From: Filifactor alocis ATCC 35896
Lineage (GTDB): Bacteria > Bacillota > Clostridia > Peptostreptococcales > Filifactoraceae
Length of the DNA stretch: 64,000 nt
Reading direction: 5' to 3'
NCBI RefSeq assembly: GCF_000163895.2
Contig: NC_016630.1
Span: 1,674,001-1,738,000, forward strand
In this document: positions 47,086 through 56,283 of the stretch, piece by piece
Layout of the letters: the number at the start of each line of letters is the position of its first letter
How positions within the stretch are numbered: position 1 is the first letter of the stretch
Notes under the pieces: generated by a model
Databases searched by the model: none
Seen by the model: only the letters and a program-made list of their open reading frames with translations
Told to the model about the DNA's origin: nothing
Position numbers and translations under genes: made by a program

Positions 47086-47796
47086 AATAAATATCCACCG
47101 GCATAGCCGGTGGTTTTTCATTTTCGGGCATAGCCCTATCTTAACTGGCAGCACACACGTGTGCTTTTTATTGGCCTGCCAGCCATGCATTTTTTATTTG
47201 CTACCCGTAAACGGGTCTCTCGGATCAAATATACTTAATTGATCACTTTCTCTATCTACTTTCAATTGATTTGATATATATTCCTGTATTGCTTTTGTAT
47301 TTTTACCTACGGTATCTACGTAATATCCTTTACACCAAAACTCTCTGTTTCTATATGCAAACTTCATGTTTCCATATTTTTGAAATATCATTAGACTGCT
47401 TTTTCCTTTCAGATATCCCATGAAACTCGATACACTTATTTTTGGTGGTATACTAAGTAATAGATGTATATGATCGGGACAAACTTCTCCTTCTATTATT
47501 TCAACTCCTTTCCACTGACATAATGTTCTTATTATATCTCTTATCGCTTCCTTTTTTTCTCCATAAAAGACTTTTCTTCTATATTTTGGTGCAAATACTA
47601 CATGGTACTTACAATTCCATTTGGTATGTGCTAAACTGTTATTGACATTATTTTGTTGAGACATTTTAATGTTCCTCCTAATCTATTCTGTTTTTCATCA
47701 GCTGGCAGGCTTTTATACAGTTTAGCACATTAGGAGGTTTTTTTTCACCGCTTAAGCTTTTTTGAACCACGCGACTATCGCGTGGTTTTCTTTATA
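47086..47796 (-). mobile_element. IS200-type insertion sequence, copy 1
   Basis: About 711 bases, identical at the ends to 58029-58739. Subterminal hairpins CCACCGGCATAGCCGGTGG (47095-47113) and CCACGCGACTATCGCGTGG (47767-47785) flank a single tnpA. Sequence shared by both copies continues four bases to 47800; on the tnpA strand these are TTTG, a likely target tetranucleotide. No terminal inverted repeat or target duplication, as expected for single-strand transposition. Confidence 0.9.
47194..47664 (-). CDS. tnpA: IS200/IS605-family TnpA transposase
   Basis: 156 aa Y1/HUH transposase. The histidine pair is in CPDHIHLLL and the nucleophile tyrosine in the CKGYYVDTVG helix. WNCKYHVVFAPKYRRK at the N-terminus is the family hallmark. 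It cuts and rejoins single-stranded DNA at the subterminal hairpins. There is no tnpB, so it is of the IS200 group. The protein is identical to that of copy 2 at 58137-58607, so transposition was recent. Confidence 0.96.
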   Translation of the reverse strand: MSQQNNVNNSLAHTKWNCKYHVVFAPKYRRKVFYGEKKEAIRDIIRTLCQWKGVEIIEGEVCPDHIHLLLSIPPKISVSSFMGYLKGKSSLMIFQKYGNMKFAYRNREFWCKGYYVDTVGKNTKAIQEYISNQLKVDRESDQLSIFDPRDPFTGSK

Positions 47797-48705
47797 CAAA
47801 AAACGAAATTTTCACTTAAAAATTTCTTAAAAAAGAGAAATACGGTTCAAATGTTTGCTACATTTCTGACAAATATTCATCTTCCTAATTTTTTCAAAGG
47901 GGTCTTATACGACGGGAAGATGAAGCAGGTATGTGTGCCGGGACTCAATTGTTATTCGTGTCCGGCAGCAACGGGCGCTTGTCCGATAGGAGCTTTTCAA
48001 GCTGTGATAGGTTCATCAAAATTTAACTTTTCTTATTACATCTCGGGAATCTTGATTTTTTTGGGAGTCATGCTCGGAAGATTTATTTGCGGTTTTCTCT
48101 GTCCGTTCGGATGGTTTCAAGACTTGCTCCATAAAATTCCGACCAAAAAATTCAGCACAAAAAAGCTTAAGCCTCTGCGATATCTCAAGTATATCATTCT
48201 TGCAGTCGCTGTTGTCACCTTGCCGTTTCTGCTTACAAACAATGCAGGAATCGGATCTCCTTACTTCTGTAAGTACATCTGCCCGCAAGGAATATTGGAA
48301 GGAGGAATACCGCTGTCTATCGCCGATGCAAATATCAGAGCGGCACTTGGAAAACTATTTACATGGAAACTGGGAATCCTGATTACCATGATTACGCTTG
48401 GCATATTTGTTTATCGTCCGTTCTGTAAATGGATTTGTCCACTCGGTGCATTTTATGCACTGTTTAACAAATTTTCGCTTCTCAGCTACAATGTGGATCA
48501 AAACAAATGTATTTCTTGTGGAAAGTGCAGCAGAATTTGTAAAATGGATGTAGATATTACCAAAAACAATGCACATACAGAATGTATTCGATGCGGTGAA
48601 TGTATCAAAGCATGTCCAACACAGGCAATCAGTACACATTGGGGCTTTGAAACATTTAAAAACGAAACTAATTTAACCGGTTTACTTGAAAATGAAAATT
48701 TTTAA
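47782..48705 (+). CDS. 4Fe-4S membrane protein (NapH/YccM-like), 5' end cut by IS200
   Basis: 307 aa as an open frame, but its first six codons (GTG at 47782) are IS sequence. The protein has about four membrane helices. Cys-rich loops are CVPGLNCYSCPAATGACPIG, CGFLCPFGW, CKYICPQG and CKWICPLGA; two 4Fe-4S ferredoxin motifs lie at the C-terminus (CISCGKCSRICKMD, CIRCGECIKACP). It would pass electrons between the membrane and the cytoplasm. Removing the IS (47086-47796) restores ATG CAA CGA CAA AAA ACG AAA in frame, three bases after the start of the original gene. Today it may start at 47782 or at ATG 47851, or be silent. Confidence 0.85.
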   Translation: MVFFIQKTKFSLKNFLKKRNTVQMFATFLTNIHLPNFFKGVLYDGKMKQVCVPGLNCYSCPAATGACPIGAFQAVIGSSKFNFSYYISGILIFLGVMLGRFICGFLCPFGWFQDLLHKIPTKKFSTKKLKPLRYLKYIILAVAVVTLPFLLTNNAGIGSPYFCKYICPQGILEGGIPLSIADANIRAALGKLFTWKLGILITMITLGIFVYRPFCKWICPLGAFYALFNKFSLLSYNVDQNKCISCGKCSRICKMDVDITKNNAHTECIRCGECIKACPTQAISTHWGFETFKNETNLTGLLENENF

Positions 48706-48752
48706 TTTCATTCACTTTAACTTTAATTTTAATTAAGAAAGGACAAAATAAA

Positions 48753-49655
48753 ATGAAAATGATGAAAAAAACGATTCTTATTATGACAGTTCTAACAATG
48801 ATTACTTCACTATCTGCATGCGGCAAATCTGATTCTTCGTCAAATGCCACAGACCAACCTGCTTCTAACCAACAGGAACAGGCAGCTAATACGGAAGCCT
48901 TCCCTAAATTTACGGCAAAAGATTTTGACGGAAATGTTGTTGATGATTCTTTGTTTGCCAAAAACGAAGCAACACTCCTCAACTTCTGGTTTAACGGTTG
49001 CTCCGCTTGTGTGAACGAGATGCCCGGACTTGAAAAATTCAATGCAAAACTTCGTGAAAGAGGCGCTGAGCTTATCGGTGTAAATGTTCAAGCCGGAGAA
49101 AGTCAAAAGACTCTTGATGAGGCAAAAGACATTCTTTCAAAACAAGGAGCAACCTATAGAAACATCGTTATTGATGATGATTCCAACGATGCAAGAGCAT
49201 ATATTTCAAAAATTTTCAGTTTCCCAACTACAATTATTGTTGATAAAAACGGAAACATCATTGGAAAACCTATTTTAGGAAACATTGATGACGAAGCAAA
49301 AATGGAAGAGATTCTAAAAGTGATTGATGACCTTAAATCCGGAAAAGATGCTTCAACAAGTTCCATCACTTCAGAAGAAAACCCTGAAATGGATAAAGTA
49401 GCAGCACTTTTCGCAAAAGAAAATGAAGTTTTTGCAAAACATCAAAATCTATGGGACAAAGTATTTGCAAAAATTCAAAAAGATAAGATTCCATCAGAAG
49501 AACAAACCTCTTATCCGGAGTTTTTGAAATCTCAAGTAGAAAAAACCAAAGAGGAATTTACTGAAGAGGAATTACAAATTCTAAACGATGACATCAAAGA
49601 AATTGAAAAAATTGAAACTGAAATTCAAGAATTAAACAAAACTAACCAAAATTAA
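48753..49655 (+). CDS. TlpA-like thioredoxin lipoprotein with C-terminal extension
   Basis: 300 aa. Lipoprotein signal with the lipid cysteine at C23 (LSACGK), a Ser/Gln-rich linker to residue 48, then a TlpA/ResA thioredoxin domain with WFNGCSAC (C83, C86) and FSFPTTIIVDKNG. A charged helical extension of about 100 residues follows (about 200-300), which is unusual. It should act outside the membrane as a thiol reductant, fed by the membrane partners encoded before it. AAAGGAC precedes the ATG. It is 47 bases behind the 4Fe-4S gene. Confidence 0.9.
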   Translation: MKMMKKTILIMTVLTMITSLSACGKSDSSSNATDQPASNQQEQAANTEAFPKFTAKDFDGNVVDDSLFAKNEATLLNFWFNGCSACVNEMPGLEKFNAKLRERGAELIGVNVQAGESQKTLDEAKDILSKQGATYRNIVIDDDSNDARAYISKIFSFPTTIIVDKNGNIIGKPILGNIDDEAKMEEILKVIDDLKSGKDASTSSITSEENPEMDKVAALFAKENEVFAKHQNLWDKVFAKIQKDKIPSEEQTSYPEFLKSQVEKTKEEFTEEELQILNDDIKEIEKIETEIQELNKTNQN

Positions 49656-49678
49656 GTAAATCAAAAGGATTGATATGT

Positions 49679-50479
49679 ATGATAAAAAAAAGATATTTAG
49701 CCATTCCCGTTATTGCGATAGTATTACATTTGTTCCTGTCGAATATATTGTACTTTTCTGTAGAAAAACTGTTTCTGAATGTTTTTCACATCACTGAAAA
49801 TCAATTTATGAAGTATTCCTACTTGGGTGAAATTCTGATATATATTGTGATTATCATCATCTTCTTCGCATTCTATAAGTTTCTTTGGAGAAAAGAGGAA
49901 AGCGAATCACGCACAGAAATAAATTCCAAAGATGTGGCTTTCAGCTTGATTGCAGGACTTGGAGTTTCAGGGATATCATTCGTTTGGATTATGATGGCAG
50001 AACAAATACCCGCACTTCAAAAAAGTATCGAAGCTATGAATACAGGTTCTAAAAACATCGCAGGCGGCAATGCATTCGGAACATTTATGATTGCAGTAGT
50101 TTGTGCACCTATTATAGAAGAGCTTTTGTTCCGCGGTATCGTGTTTCAATCCATACGAAAAGTCGGTCCTGCTTGGATTGCAATCTTAATTTCATCTGTA
50201 CTCTTCGGAGCTTACCATCTGAACATCGTACAGGCAACCTATGCTACCTTAATGGGAATCGTTGCTGCAATAATCTACGAAAAGAAAAAGAATTTGGCAT
50301 TCCCTATCTTTGTACATTTTGCAAACAACTTCGTTGCAATGGTACAAAGTTTTTCCCCACAGAAAATAGATGGAATCATTAATATTTTCAGTGTCATTAT
50401 GATGATTCCGTTAGGATATATCATCTATCGCTTGCTCAAAGACAAAAGAGCAGAAACGGAAAATATACAACAATTCTAA
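49679..50479 (+). CDS. CPBP-family intramembrane metalloprotease
   Basis: 266 aa, about seven membrane helices. The three Abi/CPBP motifs are present: EELLFRG (about residues 150-156), FGAYH and HFANN. In bacteria such proteins process peptides or confer self-immunity to bacteriocins. The ATG at 49679 follows AAAAGGA by about 9 bases; the TTG at 49670 is inside the spacing. It is last in the redox run before a hairpin and a two-component pair. Confidence 0.9.
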   Translation: MIKKRYLAIPVIAIVLHLFLSNILYFSVEKLFLNVFHITENQFMKYSYLGEILIYIVIIIIFFAFYKFLWRKEESESRTEINSKDVAFSLIAGLGVSGISFVWIMMAEQIPALQKSIEAMNTGSKNIAGGNAFGTFMIAVVCAPIIEELLFRGIVFQSIRKVGPAWIAILISSVLFGAYHLNIVQATYATLMGIVAAIIYEKKKNLAFPIFVHFANNFVAMVQSFSPQKIDGIINIFSVIMMIPLGYIIYRLLKDKRAETENIQQF

Positions 50480-50490
50480 TTTACCAAACA

Positions 50491-50525
50491 AGGGTCTTCT
50501 ATGCTGAACTCATAGGAGACCCTTT
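50491..50525 (+). terminator. Terminator after CPBP gene
   Basis: AGGGTCTTCTATG pairs with CATAGGAGACCCT (one mismatch), followed by TTCTCC; the T-run is short. Confidence 0.65.
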
Positions 50526-50711
50526 CTCCGTTACCCTCAAACAAATCAATTTTTGATAAGAAAAGAATATAGTATTCAAGGGTGAGAGTGTTTTTTGAAA
50601 AACAGAAATTTATAAAAATCGTATTTGAAGATAAAAATAATATGCTATAATGTGATAATTCATTATGAGATTTAATCACAATAGATTTTGGATAGATAGA
50701 AAGGAGTAACT

Positions 50712-51389
50712 ATGAGGATATTGGTAGTTGAAGATGAAAAAACTCTTTGTACAAGCATTGCAAACGGATTACGAATTGACGGATATGAAGTCGACACCTG
50801 TTTCAACGGAGATGACGCTTGGGATATGGCACTCTCAGAAAGCTATGATCTTATTATACTGGATTTAAATCTTCCGGGAATGGACGGTATGGATGTACTG
50901 CGCAGTATTCGTGAGGAAGATTCGGAAACCGGAATTCTGATTCTTTCCGCAAGAGGACAGCTACAGGACAAAATCGACGGTTTGGATAACGGCGCTAACG
51001 ACTATCTTTGCAAGCCTTTTCATTTTGAAGAGTTGGAAGCTCGTGTGCGAAGTCTTACGCGAAGACGTGTTGTCCAAAATAATCTTGTTCTTGAATGCGG
51101 AGAATTGGCACTCGACACAAAGGCGCGCACCGTATCTGCAAGAGGAACCGTTTTTTCTCTTACACGAAAAGAGTTCGGACTGTTAGAATATCTCATGCTC
51201 CATCAGGATCGTCCCGTAGGTCAGGAAGAGTTGATAGAACATGTGTGGGACGCAAGTGTAGACAGCTTCAGCAACTCTATCCGCGTGCATATTTCAGCTC
51301 TTCGAAAAAAATTGAAAGCAGTATTGGGATACGACCCTATTGTGAATCGTGTCGGACAAGGGTATATCATAGGAGAGGAGCGTGTCTAA
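50712..51389 (+). CDS. OmpR-family response regulator
   Basis: 225 aa. The receiver domain has the phospho-acceptor D51 (LIILDLNLPGMDG), an acidic pair at E7-D8 and K105-region (CKPF). The C-terminal winged helix is LTRKEFGLLEYLMLH...SVDSFSNSIRVHISALRKKL. AGAAAGGAG lies before the ATG. It is followed without a gap by the sensor kinase gene, and probably controls the neighbouring redox cassette or a transporter elsewhere. Confidence 0.95.
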   Translation: MRILVVEDEKTLCTSIANGLRIDGYEVDTCFNGDDAWDMALSESYDLIILDLNLPGMDGMDVLRSIREEDSETGILILSARGQLQDKIDGLDNGANDYLCKPFHFEELEARVRSLTRRRVVQNNLVLECGELALDTKARTVSARGTVFSLTRKEFGLLEYLMLHQDRPVGQEELIEHVWDASVDSFSNSIRVHISALRKKLKAVLGYDPIVNRVGQGYIIGEERV

Positions 51390-52532
51390 ATGAAGAAACA
51401 ACATTCCCTTCAGTGGAAACTCACCTTCATCACTGCCTTTATCATCATAATATCTTGCCTTTCCGTCAGCTATTTTATCAGCAGATCCGCAATGCTCTTC
51501 TTCGTTGAAATTGAAGAATCTGCTATTACCATGCTTCCACAAGAAAGTATTTCAGATGGTACCAATCTTGAGATTGAACTTCAACCGGATGAAAATTTTT
51601 CGAATGTCGTAAACAATATCTCTGTGGAGTTCTGGATAAAAAGTCTGTTAATCACATTGATTATTACTTTAATCAGCAGCTCCTTGATTTTTTGGATTAT
51701 CGGAAATGCACTGGAACCCTTGAAGAAATTCGGAAAACAGATTGAAGAAATACAAGCGAAAAACTTACAGAGTCCGACTGTTTCAACTGACGGTTCTATC
51801 GAAATTGTTCGCCTTTCAAATGCTTTCAATGAAATGCTGAAAAGACTGAACAACACCTTTTCGGCACAAAAGCAATTTTCCGCAAATGCGGCACATGAAC
51901 TGCGTACACCCCTTGCCGTGATTCGAACCAAGCTGGAAGTGTTTGAAAAGAGCGAACACTTTGAAATCAGCGACTATATGGAAATCATAACGATGGTTCG
52001 AATGCAGACAGACAGACTTTCTCATGTCATAGACCTGCTGTTAGAAATGACCGAACTTCAATCCGCAAAAAGAAGTGACCGTATTCAACTCGCTGAAATT
52101 GTAGAAGAAGTGATATGTGACTTGGCATCTGTCGGAGACAAAAAGAACATCTCTCTTATCCAAAAATCAGGCGATGCTCAAATTACGGGCAACGATACAC
52201 TGATATACCGTGCCATTTACAATCTGGTTGAAAACGCAATTAAATACAATCGTGAAGGCGGGAAGGTCACCGTCGAAGTTACACAGAACGGAAAATTCGC
52301 AAACATTCTGATATCCGATACGGGCAGCGGCATCAATCCAAGTGATTGCGAACATATTTTCGAACCGTTCTTTCGGGTGGATAAGTCCAGAAGTCGTGAC
52401 TTGGGCGGTGCAGGGCTCGGACTGGCACTCGTAAAAGAAATTGCGCAACAACACGGCGGAGATGTTCGTGTTGTTCAAAGTTCAGAATCCGGAACACAGA
52501 TTGAATTAATGCTGTTGTTAGCAAAACAATAG
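51390..52532 (+). CDS. Sensor histidine kinase
   Basis: 380 aa. TM1 (about 11-32), a short extracytoplasmic loop (about 33-80), TM2 (82-103), a HAMP domain, then the dimerisation helix with phospho-acceptor H169 (NAAHELRTPLAV). The ATPase domain has NLVENAIKYN, DTGSGI and GGAGLGLALV. The small sensing loop suggests a membrane or peptide signal. It starts one base after the regulator's stop, so the two are translated together. Confidence 0.95.
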   Translation: MKKQHSLQWKLTFITAFIIIISCLSVSYFISRSAMLFFVEIEESAITMLPQESISDGTNLEIELQPDENFSNVVNNISVEFWIKSLLITLIITLISSSLIFWIIGNALEPLKKFGKQIEEIQAKNLQSPTVSTDGSIEIVRLSNAFNEMLKRLNNTFSAQKQFSANAAHELRTPLAVIRTKLEVFEKSEHFEISDYMEIITMVRMQTDRLSHVIDLLLEMTELQSAKRSDRIQLAEIVEEVICDLASVGDKKNISLIQKSGDAQITGNDTLIYRAIYNLVENAIKYNREGGKVTVEVTQNGKFANILISDTGSGINPSDCEHIFEPFFRVDKSRSRDLGGAGLGLALVKEIAQQHGGDVRVVQSSESGTQIELMLLLAKQ

Positions 52533-52652
52533 AACTCACATTAACACGAAAGCCTGTTTGAACTGCTACACATTTGAATTTGAAATACCATCTTTCAAAC
52601 TCGTCTTGTCCGAAACGAAAACAGACTGAGCCACAACATATCCACACAAAAA

Positions 52653-52692
52653 ATATCTGTTAAAGGATAGTTCCCTATCCCTTAACAGATAT
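52653..52692 (-). terminator. Long hairpin between convergent genes
   Basis: ATATCTGTTAAAGGATAG (52653-52670) and CTATCCCTTAACAGATAT (52675-52692) pair over 18 bases with one mismatch. The minus strand continues with TTTTTTG, so it ends the gene at 52724-53104; it may also stop transcripts of the kinase gene. Confidence 0.85.
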
Positions 52693-52723
52693 CACCTCAT
52701 ACAACACAACGAAAACGATATCG

Positions 52724-53104
52724 CTAATGTATAAATTTTCCAATAGTGACTGCCAATATCGTAAAAACATATATAAGAGCAGCTGCAACATTCAACAACG
52801 TTCCTATTACACACAAAAACGCCGATGTTTTAAATCCTTCTTTCCAATCATCCACTATACATTTTGCAGAAAACAGCACTCCGAACATTAGCAATACGAC
52901 TAAGAAACTGCTGAGAAATACTATACTTGTCATTGTTGCTAAAAGAACACATACTATATTGACGATTCCGAATATGACAGTACCTTTCCATGACGGAGTC
53001 GGTTCTTTATACTCATCTTCATCGTATTCCTCTTGATTGTAATCTTCTGTCTCATAGCATTCTTCATCATAATCGTAATTTTCCGCCTCATAATTATCTC
53101 TCAT
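52724..53104 (-). CDS. Small membrane protein with acidic Tyr-rich N-terminus
   Basis: 126 aa. Residues 1-40 are very acidic and Tyr-rich (NYDYDEECYETEDYNQEEYD). They are followed by three hydrophobic segments (about 43-62, 65-85 and 98-120). The start at 53104 follows GGGGAGG by 7 bases; a longer frame to 53203 has no site. No family recognised, although similar acidic-tail membrane proteins of the DUF4190 type exist. Confidence 0.65.
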   Translation of the reverse strand: MRDNYEAENYDYDEECYETEDYNQEEYDEDEYKEPTPSWKGTVIFGIVNIVCVLLATMTSIVFLSSFLVVLLMFGVLFSAKCIVDDWKEGFKTSAFLCVIGTLLNVAAALIYVFTILAVTIGKFIH

Positions 53105-53307
53105 TTTAACACCTCCCCTGTTCTGTCTATTCCACTCATTTTTGTACCAAGCTTCATTTTTCCCCAAAAATATATCCTCATTTTTCTTTGATTCAAATTG
53201 CAATCACTTTATCAAATCGAAATGAGGATATATCTATTAAATCTTGAGCAATTTGCTTCTTTCAAAAAAGCAAAATACTGTTATTTGAATGTATTAGTCT
53301 GTTCCTT

Positions 53308-53562
53308 TTAAAAATCTTCCTCATATATAGGTTCATAAAAATCTTCTTCATAATCATATTGAAATCTCTTTTGATTATTTCGAAAGGCTTTAGCAGGTTT
53401 GGGTGCAAATTTCTTGCGATTTTCTTTTTGGAGCAACAGTTCCAAACTGTCGTCAATGTATTTGTCAAAATCTTTTTGTTTATTGTGTTGTTTTTTCTTT
53501 CGCTGTTCTGTGCGTTTGTCTTTTAGCTTTCTGTTCGTTTCAGCATCTACAAAACCGTTCAT
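53308..53562 (-). CDS. Small highly charged protein
   Basis: 84 aa. A strongly basic middle (KLKDKRTEQRKKKQHNKQKD) is followed by a Tyr/Glu-rich acidic tail (YDYEEDFYEPIYEEDF). The ATG at 53562 follows AAAGGA by 10 bases. No membrane segment, no family recognised. Together with the neighbour at 52724 it may form a small local unit, but it could also be a chance frame with a good ribosome site. Confidence 0.5.
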   Translation of the reverse strand: MNGFVDAETNRKLKDKRTEQRKKKQHNKQKDFDKYIDDSLELLLQKENRKKFAPKPAKAFRNNQKRFQYDYEEDFYEPIYEEDF

Positions 53563-53669
53563 TTCTCTGAAATCCTTTCTGTCTTTTCTCAATATCATAT
53601 CTCAGTACAAAATATAATAAATAAACAAACGATTGTCAATATATTTTCAGAGAATTAACAGCGTCTTTT

Positions 53670-55655
53670 CTATTGCTCCTTTTTTGCATTTTCAATAATT
53701 TTTTGTGTCAATTGTTCCGGTACTTCCTCATAATGATCCAATTCCATTTCAAAGTATCCTCTACCTTGTGTCATTGCTCTTAGGTCAATGGCATATTTGA
53801 AAGTTTCTGATTGAGGCGCTTGAGCATAGATAATCTCTTTGTTGTTTTTGAATGCTTCCATTCCCAAAACCTTTCCTCTTTTTTTGTTGATATCTCCGAT
53901 GACATCTCCCATATATTCTTCCGGAACGACAATAGACAGATTCATCACAGGTTCCAACAAGATCGGTTTCGCCTCTTCCATTCCTTTTTTGAATGCAATA
54001 TTCGCCGCCAATTTGAACGCCATTTCAGAAGAATCGACATCATGGTAAGAACCGTCATACAGAGTTGCTTTGATATTTGTTACAGGATAGCCTGCCAAAA
54101 TACCATGCTGCATCGCTTCTTCCAATCCCTTTTCTACAGCAGGAATGTAAGATTTTGGAACAGAACCGCCAAAAATTTCTTCTGTAAATTCAAAGTGACT
54201 TTCACAGTGTTCAAATCGAATTTTAACATCCCCGTACTGTCCGTGTCCTCCGGATTGTTTCTTGTGTTTTCCTTGCACATCGGATTTTCCTTTGATAGTT
54301 TCTCTGTACGGTACTTTCAAGTCATGCAATTCTACCTCTACACCAAACTTACTTTTCAATTTTTCTTGAAGGGAATTCACATGAATTTCTCCCTGTACTC
54401 CCAAAACAGTTTGTTTTGTCTCTGCATTTCTCTTCCAAACAAAAGACGGATCTTCTTCCAACAATCGTTGTAGCCCTGTTGAAATTTTGTCTTCATCGCC
54501 TTTATTTACCGGTTCGATTGCCACTAACATCTGCGGTTTCGGGAACTTCAACGCTTCCACCGGCTCTTGAGATGCACTTGTTGACAAGGTATCTCCTGTA
54601 TGAGTATCCGCAAGTTTTGTGAAAATAACAATATCTCCTGCCCATCCGCCGGATATCTCTTTCAACTCCTGATTTACCATTGTATATAACTTAGATACTC
54701 TTTCTTTACTTTCCCGATTCACATTAAATAGCTCTACTTCACCTTTTAGTTCTCCCGCAAGAATTTTTCCGTAAGAAATTCTGCCGATAAACGGGTCAAT
54801 CACTGTTTTGAAAATATGAACAACAGTATTTGGAGAATCCAACATTGTTAAATTGTCGTTCGGAGACGGCATAAAGTCAGTGATGGATTCCAACAATGTT
54901 TCAACACCGATATTTTTTGCCGTAGAACCGCATACGACAGGGATAATATCACCATTGATTACCCCTTTACGAAGTCCGCCCCAAATTTCATCGTGTGTAA
55001 ATTCCTCTCCGTTGAAATATTTATCCATCAACACATCATCAGATTCCGCAACGGACTCCAACAACATTTCACGAACAGGTTTTGCGATTTCTGTATAGTC
55101 TTCCGGAACCGGTAAATTCACAAAATCCTTGCCGGTACAATCTCTTGCATACATTCCGACAACATTGATAAATCCTTTGAACTCGTCTCCTTTCCCCCAA
55201 GGAATATGGAAAGGTGCTATTTTTTTTCCGTATCGTTCTCTTAATTGATCCAAAATCTTATCATAATCCGCTTTATCGCTATCTATTTTATTTACAAAAA
55301 TAATTTTCGGGATGTTGAATTCATCTGTGATTTCAAGCGCTTTATCTGTTCCAACTTGCAAATCTGTCGTTCCGTCTACCATAATAACAGCCTCACCGGC
55401 AGCACCCATCGCAGAAACAACCTCTCCCAAAAAGTCAAAATATCCCGGAGTATCCAAAATGTTATATCTGTTTTCATTATATTCTACTGTATGTAGTGCC
55501 ATAGAAGATGTTAATGTAATCGGATCAGTCGGTTTCGAAATTTTTGTTTTCAATCCTGCCGTAAATTGAATCGCTTCTATCAAATTACTCTTACCGGAAC
55601 CGCTGTGTCCGAGAATCGCGACATTTCTTATTTTTTCACTTTCGTACTGTTTCAT
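53670..55655 (-). CDS. EF-G-like translational GTPase paralogue
   Basis: 661 aa, EF-G domain order (G domain, II, III, IV, V). G1 GHSGSGKS is at 16-23 and G4 NKID at 122-125. Switch I (RGITI in EF-G) is replaced by DPITLTSS. G3 reads DTPGY (68-72), so the catalytic histidine of EF-G and EF-Tu is a tyrosine. This is the FusA-like paralogue of Clostridia, usually called elongation factor G-like protein; its task is not settled. GAGAGGAG precedes the ATG. It stands alone. Confidence 0.9.
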   Translation of the reverse strand: MKQYESEKIRNVAILGHSGSGKSNLIEAIQFTAGLKTKISKPTDPITLTSSMALHTVEYNENRYNILDTPGYFDFLGEVVSAMGAAGEAVIMVDGTTDLQVGTDKALEITDEFNIPKIIFVNKIDSDKADYDKILDQLRERYGKKIAPFHIPWGKGDEFKGFINVVGMYARDCTGKDFVNLPVPEDYTEIAKPVREMLLESVAESDDVLMDKYFNGEEFTHDEIWGGLRKGVINGDIIPVVCGSTAKNIGVETLLESITDFMPSPNDNLTMLDSPNTVVHIFKTVIDPFIGRISYGKILAGELKGEVELFNVNRESKERVSKLYTMVNQELKEISGGWAGDIVIFTKLADTHTGDTLSTSASQEPVEALKFPKPQMLVAIEPVNKGDEDKISTGLQRLLEEDPSFVWKRNAETKQTVLGVQGEIHVNSLQEKLKSKFGVEVELHDLKVPYRETIKGKSDVQGKHKKQSGGHGQYGDVKIRFEHCESHFEFTEEIFGGSVPKSYIPAVEKGLEEAMQHGILAGYPVTNIKATLYDGSYHDVDSSEMAFKLAANIAFKKGMEEAKPILLEPVMNLSIVVPEEYMGDVIGDINKKRGKVLGMEAFKNNKEIIYAQAPQSETFKYAIDLRAMTQGRGYFEMELDHYEEVPEQLTQKIIENAKKEQ

Positions 55656-55932
55656 AACTGATTACTCCTCTCTCAATTTGCGATTTTGTAAATAAACTAT
55701 ATTTTTTCTAAAAATTAAAATTTATGTTGTTTCTATTTTTTAGAAAGTTTAGATTATTTCTATATTGATTATAGTATAATTGTCAGTCAAAAAGCAATGC
55801 TTTCCCATAAAGTAAAATATATTTTTTGAAACAAGGCATAAACATAGAATTTATAGTATAATATACCCGATGATACAAATTAGAAAAAACGGCTTAGTTT
55901 ATGCTACATAATTTACAGGAAAGGAGCATTCT

Positions 55933-56283
55933 ATGGATACTAATACAGTTATCACAAAAATATTAATCGGAGGAAATACCGCTGTTATCTTGATGTCCGT
56001 CATTATACTGGGACTTGCGGTGTTCTATCTCTTCAGCAACAATATTGATTATGCAAGTTGGTCTCGTGCCTCAACTATGATTATCAGCGCGCTTGCTGTT
56101 GTTTGTCTCGCACTCAAAACAGTTCCGGAGCTTTATCTGAAAAATCAAAACATCACTCCCGATATGAGCAATTCCTTCCTTCCGGAGTTTTTGATTACAA
56201 ATTCTTATGAGTTTATTACTTTTTCCGTGATATGCTTTCTGATTATTTTTCAGGGAAAACGACTGTATTCTCGAAAAAAATAA
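55933..56283 (+). CDS. Unknown three-TM membrane protein
   Basis: 116 aa with hydrophobic segments at about 10-34, 45-65 and 88-108 and a basic end (QGKRLYSRKK). GGAAAGGAG lies before the ATG and a strong terminator follows. No family recognised. It is divergent from the EF-G-like gene and appears monocistronic. Confidence 0.65.
   Translation: MDTNTVITKILIGGNTAVILMSVIILGLAVFYLFSNNIDYASWSRASTMIISALAVVCLALKTVPELYLKNQNITPDMSNSFLPEFLITNSYEFITFSVICFLIIFQGKRLYSRKK

Noticed and set aside
47782..47800. GTG at 47782 as the natural start of the 4Fe-4S protein
   Set aside because: It lies inside the IS200 hairpin, so it can only be an accidental start created by the insertion.
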